From Solea solea (lineage: Eukaryota; Chordata; Actinopteri; Pleuronectiformes; Soleidae): a stretch of 64,000 nt of DNA. Under the pieces are notes generated by a model that ran no database searches, was not told the DNA's origin, and saw only the letters and a list, made by a program, of their open reading frames with translations. This document shows positions 53,111-64,000 of this stretch, in pieces. Made by a program: the position numbers and the translations under genes. Within the stretch, counting starts at the first letter, position 1; each line of letters starts with the position of its first letter. Where the stretch lies: assembly GCF_958295425.1 (NCBI RefSeq), contig NC_081140.1:14802087-14866086 (forward strand). Reading direction: 5' to 3'.

Positions 53111-54005
53111 GTGAGGGCCGTGTGACGTAAGCTATTCACGTCAGTCTGACAGCTACAACACAACACTGGATTGGTGTTACCTTTTCAACAGGTTGGTCAA
53201 CAGATTACTGCTTTCCCTTTCTCTCGCTGGCTTAGGGGTGAGAACACACACTTTTAACACCCGTTTTAAACAACAACACACCTCCCTCAGGTTCATTTAT
53301 GTTTCGTTTTAAAACTGGGATATCACCGCAGCAGCACTACCCAGTCATTGCGCGAAGCATCCCCACCATTTGCCCCCTGTTGCATGTTCAGTGTTTCCAG
53401 AACCACGTCAATAAGACGGAGGAGTCACAATTATAAGTGTCTGCAACTATTAATGATACACTTTAAAATGATGGACAAAGAACATGTGTCACAAAATGTA
53501 CAATTCATTTGTGGTGCTCAGCCTTTTCAGGGAAGTCAAGAAATTGACCAAATCCTCCTGCTCTACCTGTCACCACCACAAGAGGGTGTGAGATCTGTTC
53601 TTTGCCTTTACCTTGGAGAGCTGCCATGTTCATAGCAAACACTTCATCACATACAGTAGGTGGATAAATAAAAAAGAATGAAAGAGAGAGAGAATGTAAA
53701 CATGATAGTAGGTTTCAGCACTTCCCACAGATAAAGAAAAGCTGTATTTGCATATGGATCAGACAAAAGCCTGGTCTAATAATTCATGGTGAAACACCTC
53801 CTCCTTCATGTTGCTCCACAGAGGGAAACACAGGCCGTAAAGTTACACAGTCGTGAGCATTGCCAAGGTGCAGTTATGGGGTTTTCTATCGGTGCAATTA
53901 TAATGGAATAAGGCATTAACACTGGGTAATGCTGGAGAATAATTGCCCTCTCAAACTGCTTGCAGACTTTGTGAGCACACACTGCAGGAGCTTTGGATTA
54001 GTCTC

Positions 54006-54048
54006 ACACACACACACACACAGAGAGACAGAGAGAGAGAGAGAGAGG
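54006..54048. repeat. Compound (CA)n-(GA)n microsatellite
   Basis: Same CA-to-GA composition as the repeat at 53075. Confidence 0.9.
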
Positions 54049-54335
54049 GGCCAGATGGGAGACAGATGTTTAACAGACAGGGTCAAAGAGTCCATACAGC
54101 AATTGTCTGCTCCACAATTTTAAGTATTCCTTGCATTGTTCAGATCACCACATCCACATAAATCCAGGAAATGTCCTCTAGAATGACCTTTCTGTGTTCC
54201 TCCTCTCTCTCTCACACACACATAGGTTTGTGCAGCTATTCTTCTCAGGACACTGGATTGACTTTCATTCATTTGGACATTATCCCGAACCTTAACCTAA
54301 CCAGAATACATCTACGTCTACAATAGACCTAAACT

Positions 54336-54609
54336 TAATCATCCATCCGTCCTCTACCACTTTATCTTCCACATGAAGCTCGAGGGGGGGGTGCTCTGCC
54401 AATCTCAGCCGACATAGGGCGACAGGTACACACTGGAGACAAACAACCATCTTCTCTCTACGGTCATTTTAGAGCGTCCAATACCTAATCCCCATAGTGC
54501 ATGATTTTGGACTGTGGGAGGAAACCAGAGAACCCGGAGAAAACCCACGCACACACGGGGAGAACATGCAAACTCTATGCAAAAAGAACCTTGTTTCAAC
54601 CGTGTGGCC
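54336..54609 (-). mobile_element. SINE-like element, minus strand, nested in repeat family B
   Basis: On the minus strand it has the body motifs of the 45526 element: 'gagtttgcatgttctcc' and a 'cccacagtccaaaatcatgc'-type block. CCTAAACT flanks it on both sides (54328-54335 and 54610-54617), consistent with a target-site duplication. The DNA outside (54225-54335 and 54610-54665) reads as one interrupted copy of family B. Confidence 0.7.
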
Positions 54610-54859
54610 CCTAAACTCAAAAACTAGGTCCTCATTAAGACCAGGTTTTTGTGTCCAAGAGAACTACTGGTTAGTGTTCATGCCAGAAAATGACAAATAC
54701 AAGTAGCTACACGTGCACAGACTGTTAGTTATGCTCCCAATACACATTCCTCTCGTCATATATAGTTGATAGAGAATCCATCCAAAATCTGGCCTCGCTT
54801 TATCTTTCCCCGCAATGTCTCTCCTCCTTTTCGGGACGTTTCAGAGTATTAAGAGAAAG

Positions 54860-55076
54860 TGCTGATGATGGGCAAACGAACGCGAGAAGAAACAGATACG
54901 CAGATTATGAAACATGAGGAGGGGAGGAGAAGATTCCATAATCTCATTATCCCTGCCCGAGGTAATCCTCGAGGAACAACACCTCCAACACTTTACCCAT
55001 ACCCCCTCGTGTTGCATGATACCTGCAGGGTTATATGCGAGGTAATAACAGGTGAGCCGTTCCAACAAACAAAGAT
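54860..55076 (+). promoter_or_regulatory. Presumed proximal promoter and 5' UTR of aipl1
   Basis: These bases lie immediately upstream of the aipl1 start codon. TAATC cores, the heart of CRX/OTX sites, occur as 'ataatctcattatccc' (about 54939) and 'gtaatcct' (54962-54969). A weak TATA-like 'gttatatg' lies about 45 bp before the ATG. AIPL1 is expressed in photoreceptors, where CRX is a key activator, so such sites are expected. The flanking bases deviate from the strict CRX consensus. The transcription start is not determined. Confidence 0.4.
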
Positions 55077-58000
55077 ATGTCAGACATGCAGGAGACGCTG
55101 CTGCTGGGATCAGAGGGAATTAAGAAGACAATCCTTCATGGAGGAACAGGAGAAATTCCAAAACTCATCACTGGAGCAAAGGTAAAGTCAGCCTTCAGTG
55201 CTTTAGCGACACGTTTACACGAGTCCACAACGTCGAATACGTCTTTACTCAGAGGCTTTTTAAACAGCTGCAGATTCCGTCGCTATTATCTAATCACATA
55301 TAATCACATCATATTCCAGATAATTACTGCGTATCTATGAAACAGGATGAGTGTAAATATAACTCACGTAATGAGTTTCATTATTCTCAATCGAATTACT
55401 CCAACATATGCACTTAATTATCATACTATGCAGTGTCGAGAAGTGCTTAATACAAACGCAGCCTCTATTTTTATGAAACGCTATTCTGTTTTATTGGTTA
55501 TAAACACGGCAGACTTTTCCAAGAAAGGACGACACCAGCTGTGTGACAAATTTCCCCAAGGATGCTGCTTGATAAGCACTATGGTAAAGAGGAAATAAGG
55601 AAGGCTTTTATCGAGCAGAGGAAAGGAACCGTGATAAATTTGCAAAGGTTTGACAGGACCATTGTTCAGGGTGGCTGACGGCTTCATTACCTGTGATTCA
55701 TGGGTTTTTAATTTTCTCGGGCCAATTTTACACGGGTCAACGGGATGATTGAGGGGAGGCGTGTTTATGGTTCTTTTTTTTACTGTTCACACAGGCGGCC
55801 AGCAGAGGATGACAGAGGACATATATCAGCCACAGCCGCTTTAATGAGAACTAAAACAGAAAGAACGCACTTTGAATCAGCTGTGTCTGGTGCGACACTT
55901 GTGTAACATTACCATGTTCACACATCATATACTGCATATCTTATTTCCTATGAGGGTTTATTTATTTATTTATTTATATATTGAGGGTATCATTTTTCTC
56001 CAAACAGCCGCTGGTGTTTCCCAAAATGTGTTTACAACCTATGACCCCATGAGTCACCAAAGGCACAACATCATCCCTCCATTTTTTGTGTCCGATACAG
56101 ATATATTTTAAATTAATTAATTAACGAGGAAAATCCCATTTACAACGTTGAAACACAAGCAGAAAAACAAACAAAAAGAATCCAGATTAAATTCACAAGC
56201 ACATTATGAAAAACGAGTGCATGTTGTGGAGTCACTTTGGATTTGAAAGCGTTCAATGAAATGAACTCAGTTAGTTTCCAGTCTTTCTGCAACATGTTCC
56301 ATGCAAAAGGTGCAGAATTTTTAGCCCAATTCAGTACTGACATATGGAACAGAAAGCAACAAACGATCTTGTGAACGAAAAATCACAAACTCCGATACAG
56401 TCATTTATGAACTATGAAGCCATGAACAACGCATTTGTGCTGAGTCATATCAAAGACACCATTCTCCAACTGTGTAACAAATATTCTTCTCCCAAAAAGA
56501 GGAAATACAGCCCAAACATGACTCAGCTAAAATGCTTTTACATTATTATAGTCTGTATAAGATTTTCGAATTGTATCAGATTTTCCATTTGTATCTGTTC
56601 GATATCCAATCCAGTGATTGAATGCGCTGTAAGCAGCTCATGATGCTCTTCTTAGCTCTTCTTTAGTGTGATGCTTTGCTTTCAACAAAATACGGTATCT
56701 GTTCCAGTCAGTGAGTTGCGATATGTGACAAATCTCCCTCTTACCATTCAAATTCATGGTATTTCAGATTATCTTTCTGTGTTATGTCACATAATAGGCT
56801 GCATTACTACCTTTCCTCCACATTGTATAGTTTTAACAATTAAAAGAACCTCCATATATATATATTTTTTTTTTGATGGGTCTTTTTCCTACAGGTGACT
56901 TTCCATTTCCGCACCCAGCTGTGTGACGATGAACGTACAGTGATCGATGACAGCAAAGTGGTGGGGACGCCCATGGAGATTGTGATCGGCAACATGTTTA
57001 AACTGGACATTTGGGAGACCCTGCTGTCCTCCATGAGGATCTGCGAGGTGGCCGAGTTTTGGTGTGACACCATTGTGAGTACTATAAAATAAAATAAATA
57101 AATCCAAGCAGTAGCTCCGTGGATAATCTCTTTTAACAATCTTTCAACACAATAAGACAAGTTTTCCATGTGCTCCCATGGTCATTAGCAGAGCTTGAAG
57201 AGCTGCTTTACACTACAGTTTTCAGGAAATGAACACACAACCTTCCAGTTGAAAGACAACTCACCCTACCACTGCGCCACCATGGCTCAATCAATCAATA
57301 CTTTTACTTCTAAAACGTACGTACATTTTATATCAGAAAGCTACTTTTGATACTTTAAGACTTTTACGTAAGTAATATTATAATAGAAAGTGACTTCAAA
57401 TTGTACCAAAGTCATTTTCTGGTAAGATAAAGATGTACTTATACTCAAGTATCTCTTTTAGGTACTTCATAAAGGACTGTGTGGTACACAAAGCAAACAG
57501 ATAACACATGACTTTTTTTTTTAAACTGCCGTATCCATGTATATTTGTCCTTGTGAGTAAGTCTTTGTATTCATCCATGTTGTTTGTGTGGAGCCACTTC
57601 CTGTTCTAAAAGCCATACTATACTCCCCTATATAACAGATGTGTGCACATGTGTTAGGATGTGCACGTGGTTATGCATGTGTGTATATCATTTGTGATGT
57701 GTGTGCGTGTGTGGGTGAGAGAGAGAGACAGATGGATGGATGGATTGAGACACGCAGTCATTAATCTGCAGCTGCTTCACTTTCCACTTAATCAGCTCTG
57801 ATTCCTGCTGAGTCAGCACTCCTGACTCCTCTCCACTTTGATTAGATTTGATTGGGCTTAGAACATTTATTCACTCCTCGGAACAGCATGGCTGCTCCAC
57901 ACACATGCCACTGGATTTGTTTTACACCACCGCTCCTGTCCAGCAGAGGGCACACCTGCTACACTGAACTGAGACTATAATGTGGAGCAAATTGAATTCA

Positions 58001-60722
58001 TTGAATTTTAATTTCATATAGCAGTTAATCTTTAATCAGTTCAAAGTAAAAAATGGATTTCATTTGTTATGTGTGTGTAGGTAGAGCATGGCCTTTGTGT
58101 CACTGTGCATATAAGTAATTATTCTTAAGTTTCCACCAGGGTGATTCACAATTAATAATAAATGCAATCATTCAGTGCTTTGAAGCCTCTGTTATACTTG
58201 GCAACTAATGCAACAAAATACATTTTATGAGTGACAAATTAGAAAAACCTGTGATGGATTGTCCTGTCCAGGGTGTACGCTGTGATTTATTATTAGAAAA
58301 TAGATGGATGACAACAGACTGTCTGAATCTGTATGCATGTATGCTCTGAATCCAGACAAAAGATTCACTTCTTTGTCCTGCACATGAGGGTCACAGGGGG
58401 GACAGAGCAAATCCCAGCTGACAGGTGGGCAGAGGTGGATAGTAATGAATTACATTTGCTCGCTTTACTGTAGTTACTGAGTAAAAATGTTGAATTTAAA
58501 AAAAAATAAAAACTTCACGCACCAGAAATTTTGAGGACAGGTGAATTGGCGCTAATCAAGGTTCCTGAGTGACCTTTGACCCATTTTGACTGATAAATTA
58601 TGTGTTTACATATTTTATTTTGTCTGCACTTTAATTTGTAAAGGTTTGCCTTGAAATAAAAAACAATTAATGTGAGATGTGTGTCCCAAAAGAACCCCAA
58701 CCGAAGTAACTTTTACTCTGAGTTAATTTTAAACTATTTTTTTTAACTTTACCAATACCTACATTTTTCCATGAGTGGGGTCAAAAATGACCCCAATAGA
58801 ATCAATGCATTTTTGCAATAAACTTTAGAAATGTCTTTAATTTTGGTTAAAGATGATGGTTTTCATTATATTTTGGTCAACAAAAGAGTGATTTATACTT
58901 AGGGTAACCCTTTATACTGACAGCCAGAGTTGAGATAAGAATCAAAGGTTCCTAGGAGACTCCATTGGAAATGCTTGGGGTCATTTTTGACCCCGCTTAT
59001 GGAAAAGTGGAGTAGTGATGCAAAAACTGCAATTTCTCAAAATTAATGAAAAAACTTTGAAAATGCAAATGGCCTCTGTCACAAACATGTTTTATGAGGA
59101 ATACCAGGAAAATGAAAATACAAAAACCTTTAATGTAAAGATTTTCAAGCATAACAACCCATGGGGTCATTTTTGACCCCACTTACGCATCTAAGGGTTA
59201 ACTTGAGTAGAAAATAGTGGTACACCCTGGAAAGTCCATCGCAGGGTCAACATACGAAGAGGAACAGCCATTCACACTTACATTCACACCTGTGGTCAAT
59301 TTGGAGTGTCCAACTAACCTCTGCATGTTTTTGGACTGTGGGAGGATATCTGAGAACCCATGCATCCATGGGGCAGAACAGAGAGTTAGTCGAACCGGGA
59401 TACTTTAGCCACCGCACCACAGAGTAGCCCCTAAACAAAAGATTATTCATTATAATTCAGATATATACAGAGTTATTTACTAATTTGGATTGTAATGTTG
59501 TCATTTGTTCACTGCCTTCTTCTTCTCTAGCACACTGGCGTTTATCCACTTGTGGCCAAGAGTATGCGACGTATTGCAGAGGGCAAAGACCCCGTCGACT
59601 GGCACATCCACACGTGTGGTATGGCTAACATGTTTGCCTACAGCAGCCTGGGCTACGACGACCTGGATGAGTTGATGAAGGAACCCAAACCGCTCTTTTT
59701 TGTCCTGGAGCTGCTCATGGTGGGGACAGCATGCAGGTTTAGGGGGGGGGGGAGTCATTAGTGTGACATGTTGTAAAGTAAAGTAAACGTCTTTGTATGG
59801 CGTAGGTGCAGCAGCCCAGTGAGTACAACCGGGAGTCGTGGGCTCTGAGTGATTCGGAGAGGCTGAAGGTGGTTCCTGTGCTGCATGGCCAAGGGAACAA
59901 GTTCTACAAACAGGGACGTTACCAAGAGGCCACACAAAAGTACAAGGAGGCCATCATCTGCATCAAAAATGTTCAGACTAAGGTGATTACATTTAAAAAT
60001 AAAAATAAAAATAAAAGAATCAGAATACCACAATGCTTCTATAAAACATGATTCCATGCACAGAATCTATACTATTATGTTTCCCCTACAGGAGAAAGCG
60101 TGGGAGGTTCCCTGGCTGAAGCTGGAGAAAATGGCCAACACCTTAACCCTCAACTACTGCCAGTGTTTGTTACGCATGGAGGAATACTACGAGGTCATCG
60201 AGCACACCAGTGACATCATCAATCAGCACCCAGGTTTGTTGCCGGTGTGATTCTCCTACGATGCTTGTTTTTCATTACTTTCCACACTTTAAAAAAGGCA
60301 GGGTCACAGTGTCTGTTTATGTTCGTTGTTATGCAACTGTAAATTCACAGTTTGTCTATACGTGTCTGACCTCCTAAAAATGTTTGGTGCCTCTAATTCA
60401 ATGCTAGCATGCACAACCTGATATTGTAGAAGCATAATGATTAAATGTATAAGAAGTGTAAAATGTTGTTGCCAGGACTCTGTCCCTCACCGTGTAAAGT
60501 ATTGTGTATTTATGACCTGCAGGCGCAGTGAAGGCCTTCTTCCTGCGAGGGAAGGCCCACGTGGAGGTTTGGAACGAGGCAGAGGCGCGGCAGGACTTCA
60601 CCAGGGTGTTGGACCTGGACCCAGGCATGAAGAAGGCTGTCAAGAAGGAGCTGGCTGTACTTAACATGCGCATGGAAGAGAAGAACCGTGAGGACAGGGA
60701 CAAGTACAAGGGCATGTTTTGA
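55077..60722 (+). CDS. aipl1: Aryl hydrocarbon receptor-interacting protein-like 1 (six exons)
   Basis: Six exons encode 330 residues: 55077-55181, 56895-57074, 59531-59719, 59806-59982, 60092-60233 and 60523-60722. All introns are GT-AG. All are phase 0 except the last, which splits a Gly codon. Residues 1-158 form the FKBP-like domain ([17 protein letters not shown], then [25 protein letters not shown]-like block, AEFWCDTI and [11 protein letters not shown]). Three TPR motifs span about 178-211, 230-263 and 264-297 ([46 protein letters not shown]). AEFWCDTI and [11 protein letters not shown] distinguish it from its paralogue AIP. In known family members AIPL1 works with HSP90 as a co-chaperone for rod and cone phosphodiesterase 6 in photoreceptors. 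The protein stops at KYKGMF and lacks the proline-rich tail of primate AIPL1. Introns 3 and 4 are only 86 and 109 bp, whereas intron 2 is about 2.5 kb and filled with mobile elements. Teleosts can carry two aipl1 paralogues. I cannot say which this is. Confidence 0.95.
57761..57818. promoter_or_regulatory. Candidate photoreceptor enhancer: Maf/NRL element plus CRX-like site
   Basis: TGCTGAGTCAGCA at 57806-57818 is a perfect 13-bp palindromic Maf recognition element of the kind bound by large Maf proteins, including NRL. TTAATCT at 57761-57767 fits the CRX consensus (C/T)TAATC(C/T). The two are about 40 bp apart inside intron 2 of aipl1. NRL and CRX co-activate rod genes, so a role in aipl1 expression is a reasonable inference but not shown. 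Confidence 0.4.
58436..58742 (+). mobile_element. Interspersed repeat, family A, copy 3 (interrupted)
   Basis: It matches copies 1 and 2 through 'gtagttactgagtaaaaatg', 'gtgacctttgacccatttt' and 'gtaacttttactctgag'. The end of the family, 'TTAActtgagta', is displaced to 59198-59210 by the insertion of the next element. Confidence 0.65.
58743..59201. mobile_element. piggyBac-like MITE inserted at TTAA
   Basis: TTAA bounds the element on both sides (58743-58746 and 59198-59201). The right end, read inward, is TTAACCCTTAGATGCG, resembling piggyBac-type ends. GGGGTCAAAAATGACCCC, an imperfect palindrome, or its complement occurs three times (about 58777, 58979 and 59163), including near both ends. 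No transposase frame is present. The host repeat is continuous once the element and one TTAA are removed. The left end is more diverged than the right. Confidence 0.7.
59222..59432 (-). mobile_element. SINE-like element, minus strand, in aipl1 intron 2
   Basis: Complement of the 45526 family: 'tttttggactgtgggagg', 'gtcaatttggagtgtcca' and, at the right, a degenerate tRNA-like head ('ccaccgcaccacagagtag'). It lies directly beside the family A/MITE nest and ends about 100 bp before exon 3. Confidence 0.65.
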
Positions 60723-60807
60723 CCAGTCTGAGATAATTCAGTGATGGCATGTAATGAGGCAGATGGGGGTATGTGGCACTGTGAGGGGGTCAGTGAAAGA
60801 TTAATCC

Positions 60808-60914
60808 AATAAAATGACTATGAAAGGCCAGTAATTGTACTTTTTACAAATGTTTCATGTAATATGAAGTAGTAAAACAACATTTAATGACAAATCCCGG
60901 ACAAATTGAATAAA
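60808..60914 (+). terminator. Polyadenylation signals of aipl1
   Basis: AATAAA occurs at 60808-60813 and again at 60909-60914. They lie 86 and 187 bases after the stop codon. Either would give a short 3' UTR. Confidence 0.6.
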
Positions 60915-62740
60915 GTTCTTACATATTCAGTCCTGTGCAAAAGCACTCCCAGCTTAGTTGTTCTTATTTCTGTTAAATTCTGTAATCACTGGCTTTTGGA
61001 TTATAAGCGTGTGTCTAATGCTCAAGCATGTCTTGAATAATGCTGACATAATAGACCTTTTTCACAGCAGATGTTTTTGGACATGAAATCGTAGAACACA
61101 GGTTTTACCAGTAACATTATTTAGGGTTTCACTCCAGATTTACGAGAGCCAGGGTCGTGCTTTTGTTCAAGTAGGTCACAATAAAGTGAGCACTGTATAT
61201 GGTCATATGGAAATAACAAATGTGGCCCTAGACTTTAATTACTTTCCAATCAGACAAATTATAGTCAAATCATTCCACGGGAAACAGACATCCGCCCGAA
61301 GTGGTGATTAATGTGAAAACAAATTAAAACCAAGTCCCGTCTCTTGGTCTTGTGAGGGTCATGCCTTTCCACACGGCGGCGCTGTAACCACAGCTATTCC
61401 TCAGTTTCAGTGTGAACCCTGCAGGAGAAATGATCCTGAGCAGCGTCACAACTTCATGAGGAGTCTGGGGGCCTATAAATGTAAACGATCTGGCTCATAT
61501 GTGCTGTTTGTCTCCCTGCAGTCTTTTGCTTTTTGTGCAAGTGTTTACCGCAGAGCCTTCATCCCAAAGTGGTGAGACAAAAAAAAGAGAGAGAGAGACG
61601 ATGTTATAGGAAACAAAGGAGGACAGACTATAGTACATCTGTGCCGAGGTTTCTAAAAACCACACGAAGAGGAAAAACAAATAATACATGGATAAAATAT
61701 TGGATCAATGGTTTTACAACAGCTTTGTTTCATTCAAAGAATCACTGACTGTACTGTTTGTTACCCATCACCACCAAAGGTCACAGTGTAGCCATCACTC
61801 TGGGAAATGAGGCAGACGCTAATGCACCAGTCTAACAACAGGGGGAAATCAATGGGAGTGGATTCAAGTGAAAAAAGAAAATCGGCATTTAACATCATAA
61901 ATAAATGGGATCATTTATAGAATAATAGACTAAGAAAATGGCTCATATATGTGAAGTCTGACTGGACCTTGTTCCAGAACATAATCACTGACTGAGCTCC
62001 AGTAAATTCTGCATAGCAGCACAATCTGCTACTGGCTTTCCTCCATTAACTTCTGGTGCTGATGTTGAGGAGAGGGGGAAAAAGGGATTGGCGGTGGTGG
62101 GAGGAGGAGGAAGAGAAGGAGGAGAAGGAGGAGGAAGAGGAGGGGGTTCCAAGATGGGATATGTCAAGTTATTTGAAGGAGGTGGAAGTAGGAAAGGTGA
62201 GAATTTAAGAAAATAAGATGCAAATATCATAGACGTAACATAGCTCTCCCCCTACAAATATCAAACACATGCTCTGTTTGATGTTCCTAGTATTATAATT
62301 ATTATTATTATTATACTATTGTATAATATATTCACACAGGGAGATGTGTGACCCTATATTATACTCAAGGGGGCGCTGGATCTCAACAGTTTCTCTGGTT
62401 GTGTTTTGTACTTTTTTTAAAATTGCATTAATGTTGTTTAGGACAGAAAATTTGGGGTAATAAAACTATTTTTTTTTATTTTTTAAACACATAATCTCAT
62501 CCCAGAGAGCTGAATCTAAAACAATCAAATACTTCAATTAAAAAAATGTAATTGGTTATTACAATAATCACTTTTGTTATTATTATTGTTAAAATATGAA
62601 AACAAAATTTAAAAATAAAACACATAAAAGTCAAAGCAAAACGTAGAAATTTAAGGAATAAGAAGTAAGTAAGAAGAAGGGAGTAAAATAAACAAGTACA
62701 TACATCATAAAACTAAGTTTTTTTTAATACACAAATTAGT
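60915..62740. other. Intergenic region between aipl1 and the trarg1-like gene
   Basis: No coding sequence is recognisable. A polypurine tract (about 62090-62150, GGA/GAA-rich) and AT-rich stretches with TTA repeats (about 62291-62315) are the only marked features. Confidence 0.6.
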
Positions 62741-62749
62741 GTATGTTCT

Positions 62750-62865
62750 AAGCTTTTATTTTGTGTTTCGTCAGCGGAAGTCTTTTGTTCACATCTGGCT
62801 ACTTGACTGGTCCCAAGTTGAGTCCAGTGTTTCTGCTGCAGCAGCGTGGAGAGAGGGGGGGAGGT

Positions 62866-62928
<63 letters not shown>

Positions 62929-63480
62929 GAGAGAGAGAGAGAGAGACTATTTGTAATTGAAAATTGAAAGAGAGAGAGACTCTCAGTGTGGAGTGTGTCT
63001 GCTGTGAGAGACGCTGCATCTTCATCTTCATCTGCTCCATCAGTGGGAAGAAAAGAAGCAGCAGTCGGTGAAGCGACAGACTGAGTGAGAGGAGACAGTG
63101 GTGGGACTGGATGATCATCACTGCGGGACGTTGGTCCGGATGCTGCAGAGAGGAGGAGGAGAAGGAGGAGGAGGTTTTCTCATCGCATCCTCTTTGGAAA
63201 TTGCAACTGTGAAGGAAAGTGATTGAAGAAGAAGAAGGAGGAGAAGAAGAAGAATGGTGTTCAGAGGAGCACCTCCTCTCTGATTTCATTTACATAATTT
63301 CTTCTGATCACACTCGTGGAAAAAAGAAACTTCAGCTGACGTCTTTTATTATGGAATACCAGCGCCTCATCACTAGTCAAACATTTTGAGGCAGTTTAAA
63401 TAAAAAAAATAAAAAGATCTTTCTTCTTTCTTTCCTTTTTCATTTTTGAAGTAGTAGAATTGTAACTCACAGTTGAACAT
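62750..63480 (+). promoter_or_regulatory. Presumed promoter region and 5' UTR of the trarg1-like gene
   Basis: This lies directly upstream of the start codon at 63481. It contains the (GA)n tract, then a purine-rich GAAGAAGGAGGAG tract (about 63150-63255). In-frame stops upstream of 63481 support the chosen start. No clear TATA box is seen. The transcription start cannot be placed. Confidence 0.4.
62870..62947. repeat. (GA)n microsatellite
   Basis: About 38 GA units with one GTGA interruption. It lies 530 bp upstream of the trarg1-like start codon and may fall in its promoter or 5' UTR. Confidence 0.95.
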
Positions 63481-63900
63481 ATGGCCGTCAACACGGACAC
63501 CGACTTCCTCAAGTCCAACTTGGGTGAAGGTGGAGGAGGAGTAGGACGCGTACCGCCTGCTGCGGACTTCCTGGAGACAGAGAAGCTGCTCACGGTGACC
63601 ACCGAGCCCGGGGGCAACGGCATGAAGATGTCCACCTCCTTCCCGGTCAGTGTGGGCAGCGATAAGGGCCTGGAGGCCGACCAGAACGGCCACAGCGTCA
63701 GTATGAGGTCGGGCTCCGTCGGGCAGCTGTCCGCCGCCGCTCCACTCTCCCCATCCAAGGCCAGTCTGAGCCGCTCCTCCACCGGGAACGCCACCGTGCA
63801 GGAGAGCCCCAAACCCAGGGATTACCTGTTCCTGGTCATCTTCTCCTGCTTCTGCCCCGTGTGGCCTGTCAGCATTGTTGCACTGGTCTACTCCGTCATG
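63481..63900 (+). CDS. trarg1: CD225/dispanin-family protein, trafficking regulator of GLUT4-like, first coding exon
   Basis: This 420-nt exon encodes 140 residues and ends exactly at a donor (GTCATG|GTGAGT, phase 0). Residues 1-110 are polar and Ser/Gly-rich, with [11 protein letters not shown] just before the membrane region. Residues 112-140 start with PRDYLF and continue through [18 protein letters not shown]. This is the first half of the CD225 domain with its intramembrane Cys-Phe-Cys-Pro segment. The family normally splits here and continues with Ser-Arg-x-Ser and a second membrane helix, which would lie beyond the window. The arrangement of the serine cluster and PRDY..CFCPVWP matches TRARG1 (TUSC5), a membrane protein affecting GLUT4 vesicle traffic in fat and muscle. 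PRRT1/PRRT2-type relatives are the alternative. Confidence 0.75.
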
Positions 63901-64000
63901 GTGAGTGATCACTTTACTAAACTTCACCCATGCACAGATCGACAGGTGGGGCTTAAACACCTGCCCTTTTACCTTAAAAAAATGAATTATTTATGAACGT

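Larger units (their letters stand above)
47561..54224. other. Non-coding stretch upstream of aipl1
   Basis: No exon is recognisable. Open frames here, including one of 164 codons at 47736-48230, show no motif I know. The stretch holds microsatellites at 50245-50269, 52600-52652, 53075-53110 and 54006-54048. Elsewhere I see only AT-rich unique sequence with homopolymer runs. Confidence 0.55.

Noticed and set aside
62739..63289. Frames with Arg-Glu or Ser-Leu repeats near the trarg1-like gene
   Set aside because: They arise from the (GA)n tract in the presumed 5' UTR or promoter.

Overview
The window looks like teleost fish genomic DNA. It contains one complete intron-bearing gene, the first coding exon of a second, and a third promoter-like region. 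Most of the remainder is non-coding DNA with dinucleotide microsatellites, tRNA-derived SINEs and several non-autonomous DNA transposons. There is no operon-like gene packing.

Layout. (1) 1-13.7 kb holds no recognisable complete gene. It has transposon relics: a foldback MITE at 3261-3671, hAT-like termini near 4.05 and 12.6 kb, and SINE fragments. It also has one exon-like stretch on the minus strand (9806-9945). (2) 13.7-15.44 kb is a CpG-rich promoter with three inverted CCAAT boxes and a perfect CRE. A candidate 5' exon region follows, ending at a clean splice donor, but I could not identify its gene. (3) 15.4-33.6 kb is non-coding as far as I can see. (4) 33.6-47.1 kb is a giant tandem array of a 38-bp unit with roughly 300 or more copies. 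It shows higher-order structure, three embedded tRNA-like (Pol III A/B box) modules, an inserted SINE and a decayed edge containing inverted units. (5) 47.1-55.0 kb is non-coding with mobile elements. (6) 55077-60722 is a complete six-exon aipl1 gene (330 aa, plus strand), a photoreceptor co-chaperone of the FKBP-like/TPR family. (7) 62.7-63.9 kb is the promoter region, 5' UTR and first coding exon of a CD225/dispanin-family gene, best matched to trarg1 (tusc5). It runs off the window.

How the parts relate. aipl1 and the trarg1-like gene are adjacent and in the same orientation, about 2.8 kb apart from stop codon to start codon. Intron 2 of aipl1 carries a perfect Maf-type element near a CRX-like site, which fits photoreceptor expression. 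The same intron holds a three-layer nest of mobile elements. The most unusual object is the 38-bp array. Its core has been homogenised, its edges keep an older palindromic version of the unit, and a tRNA-like SINE head has been amplified along with it.
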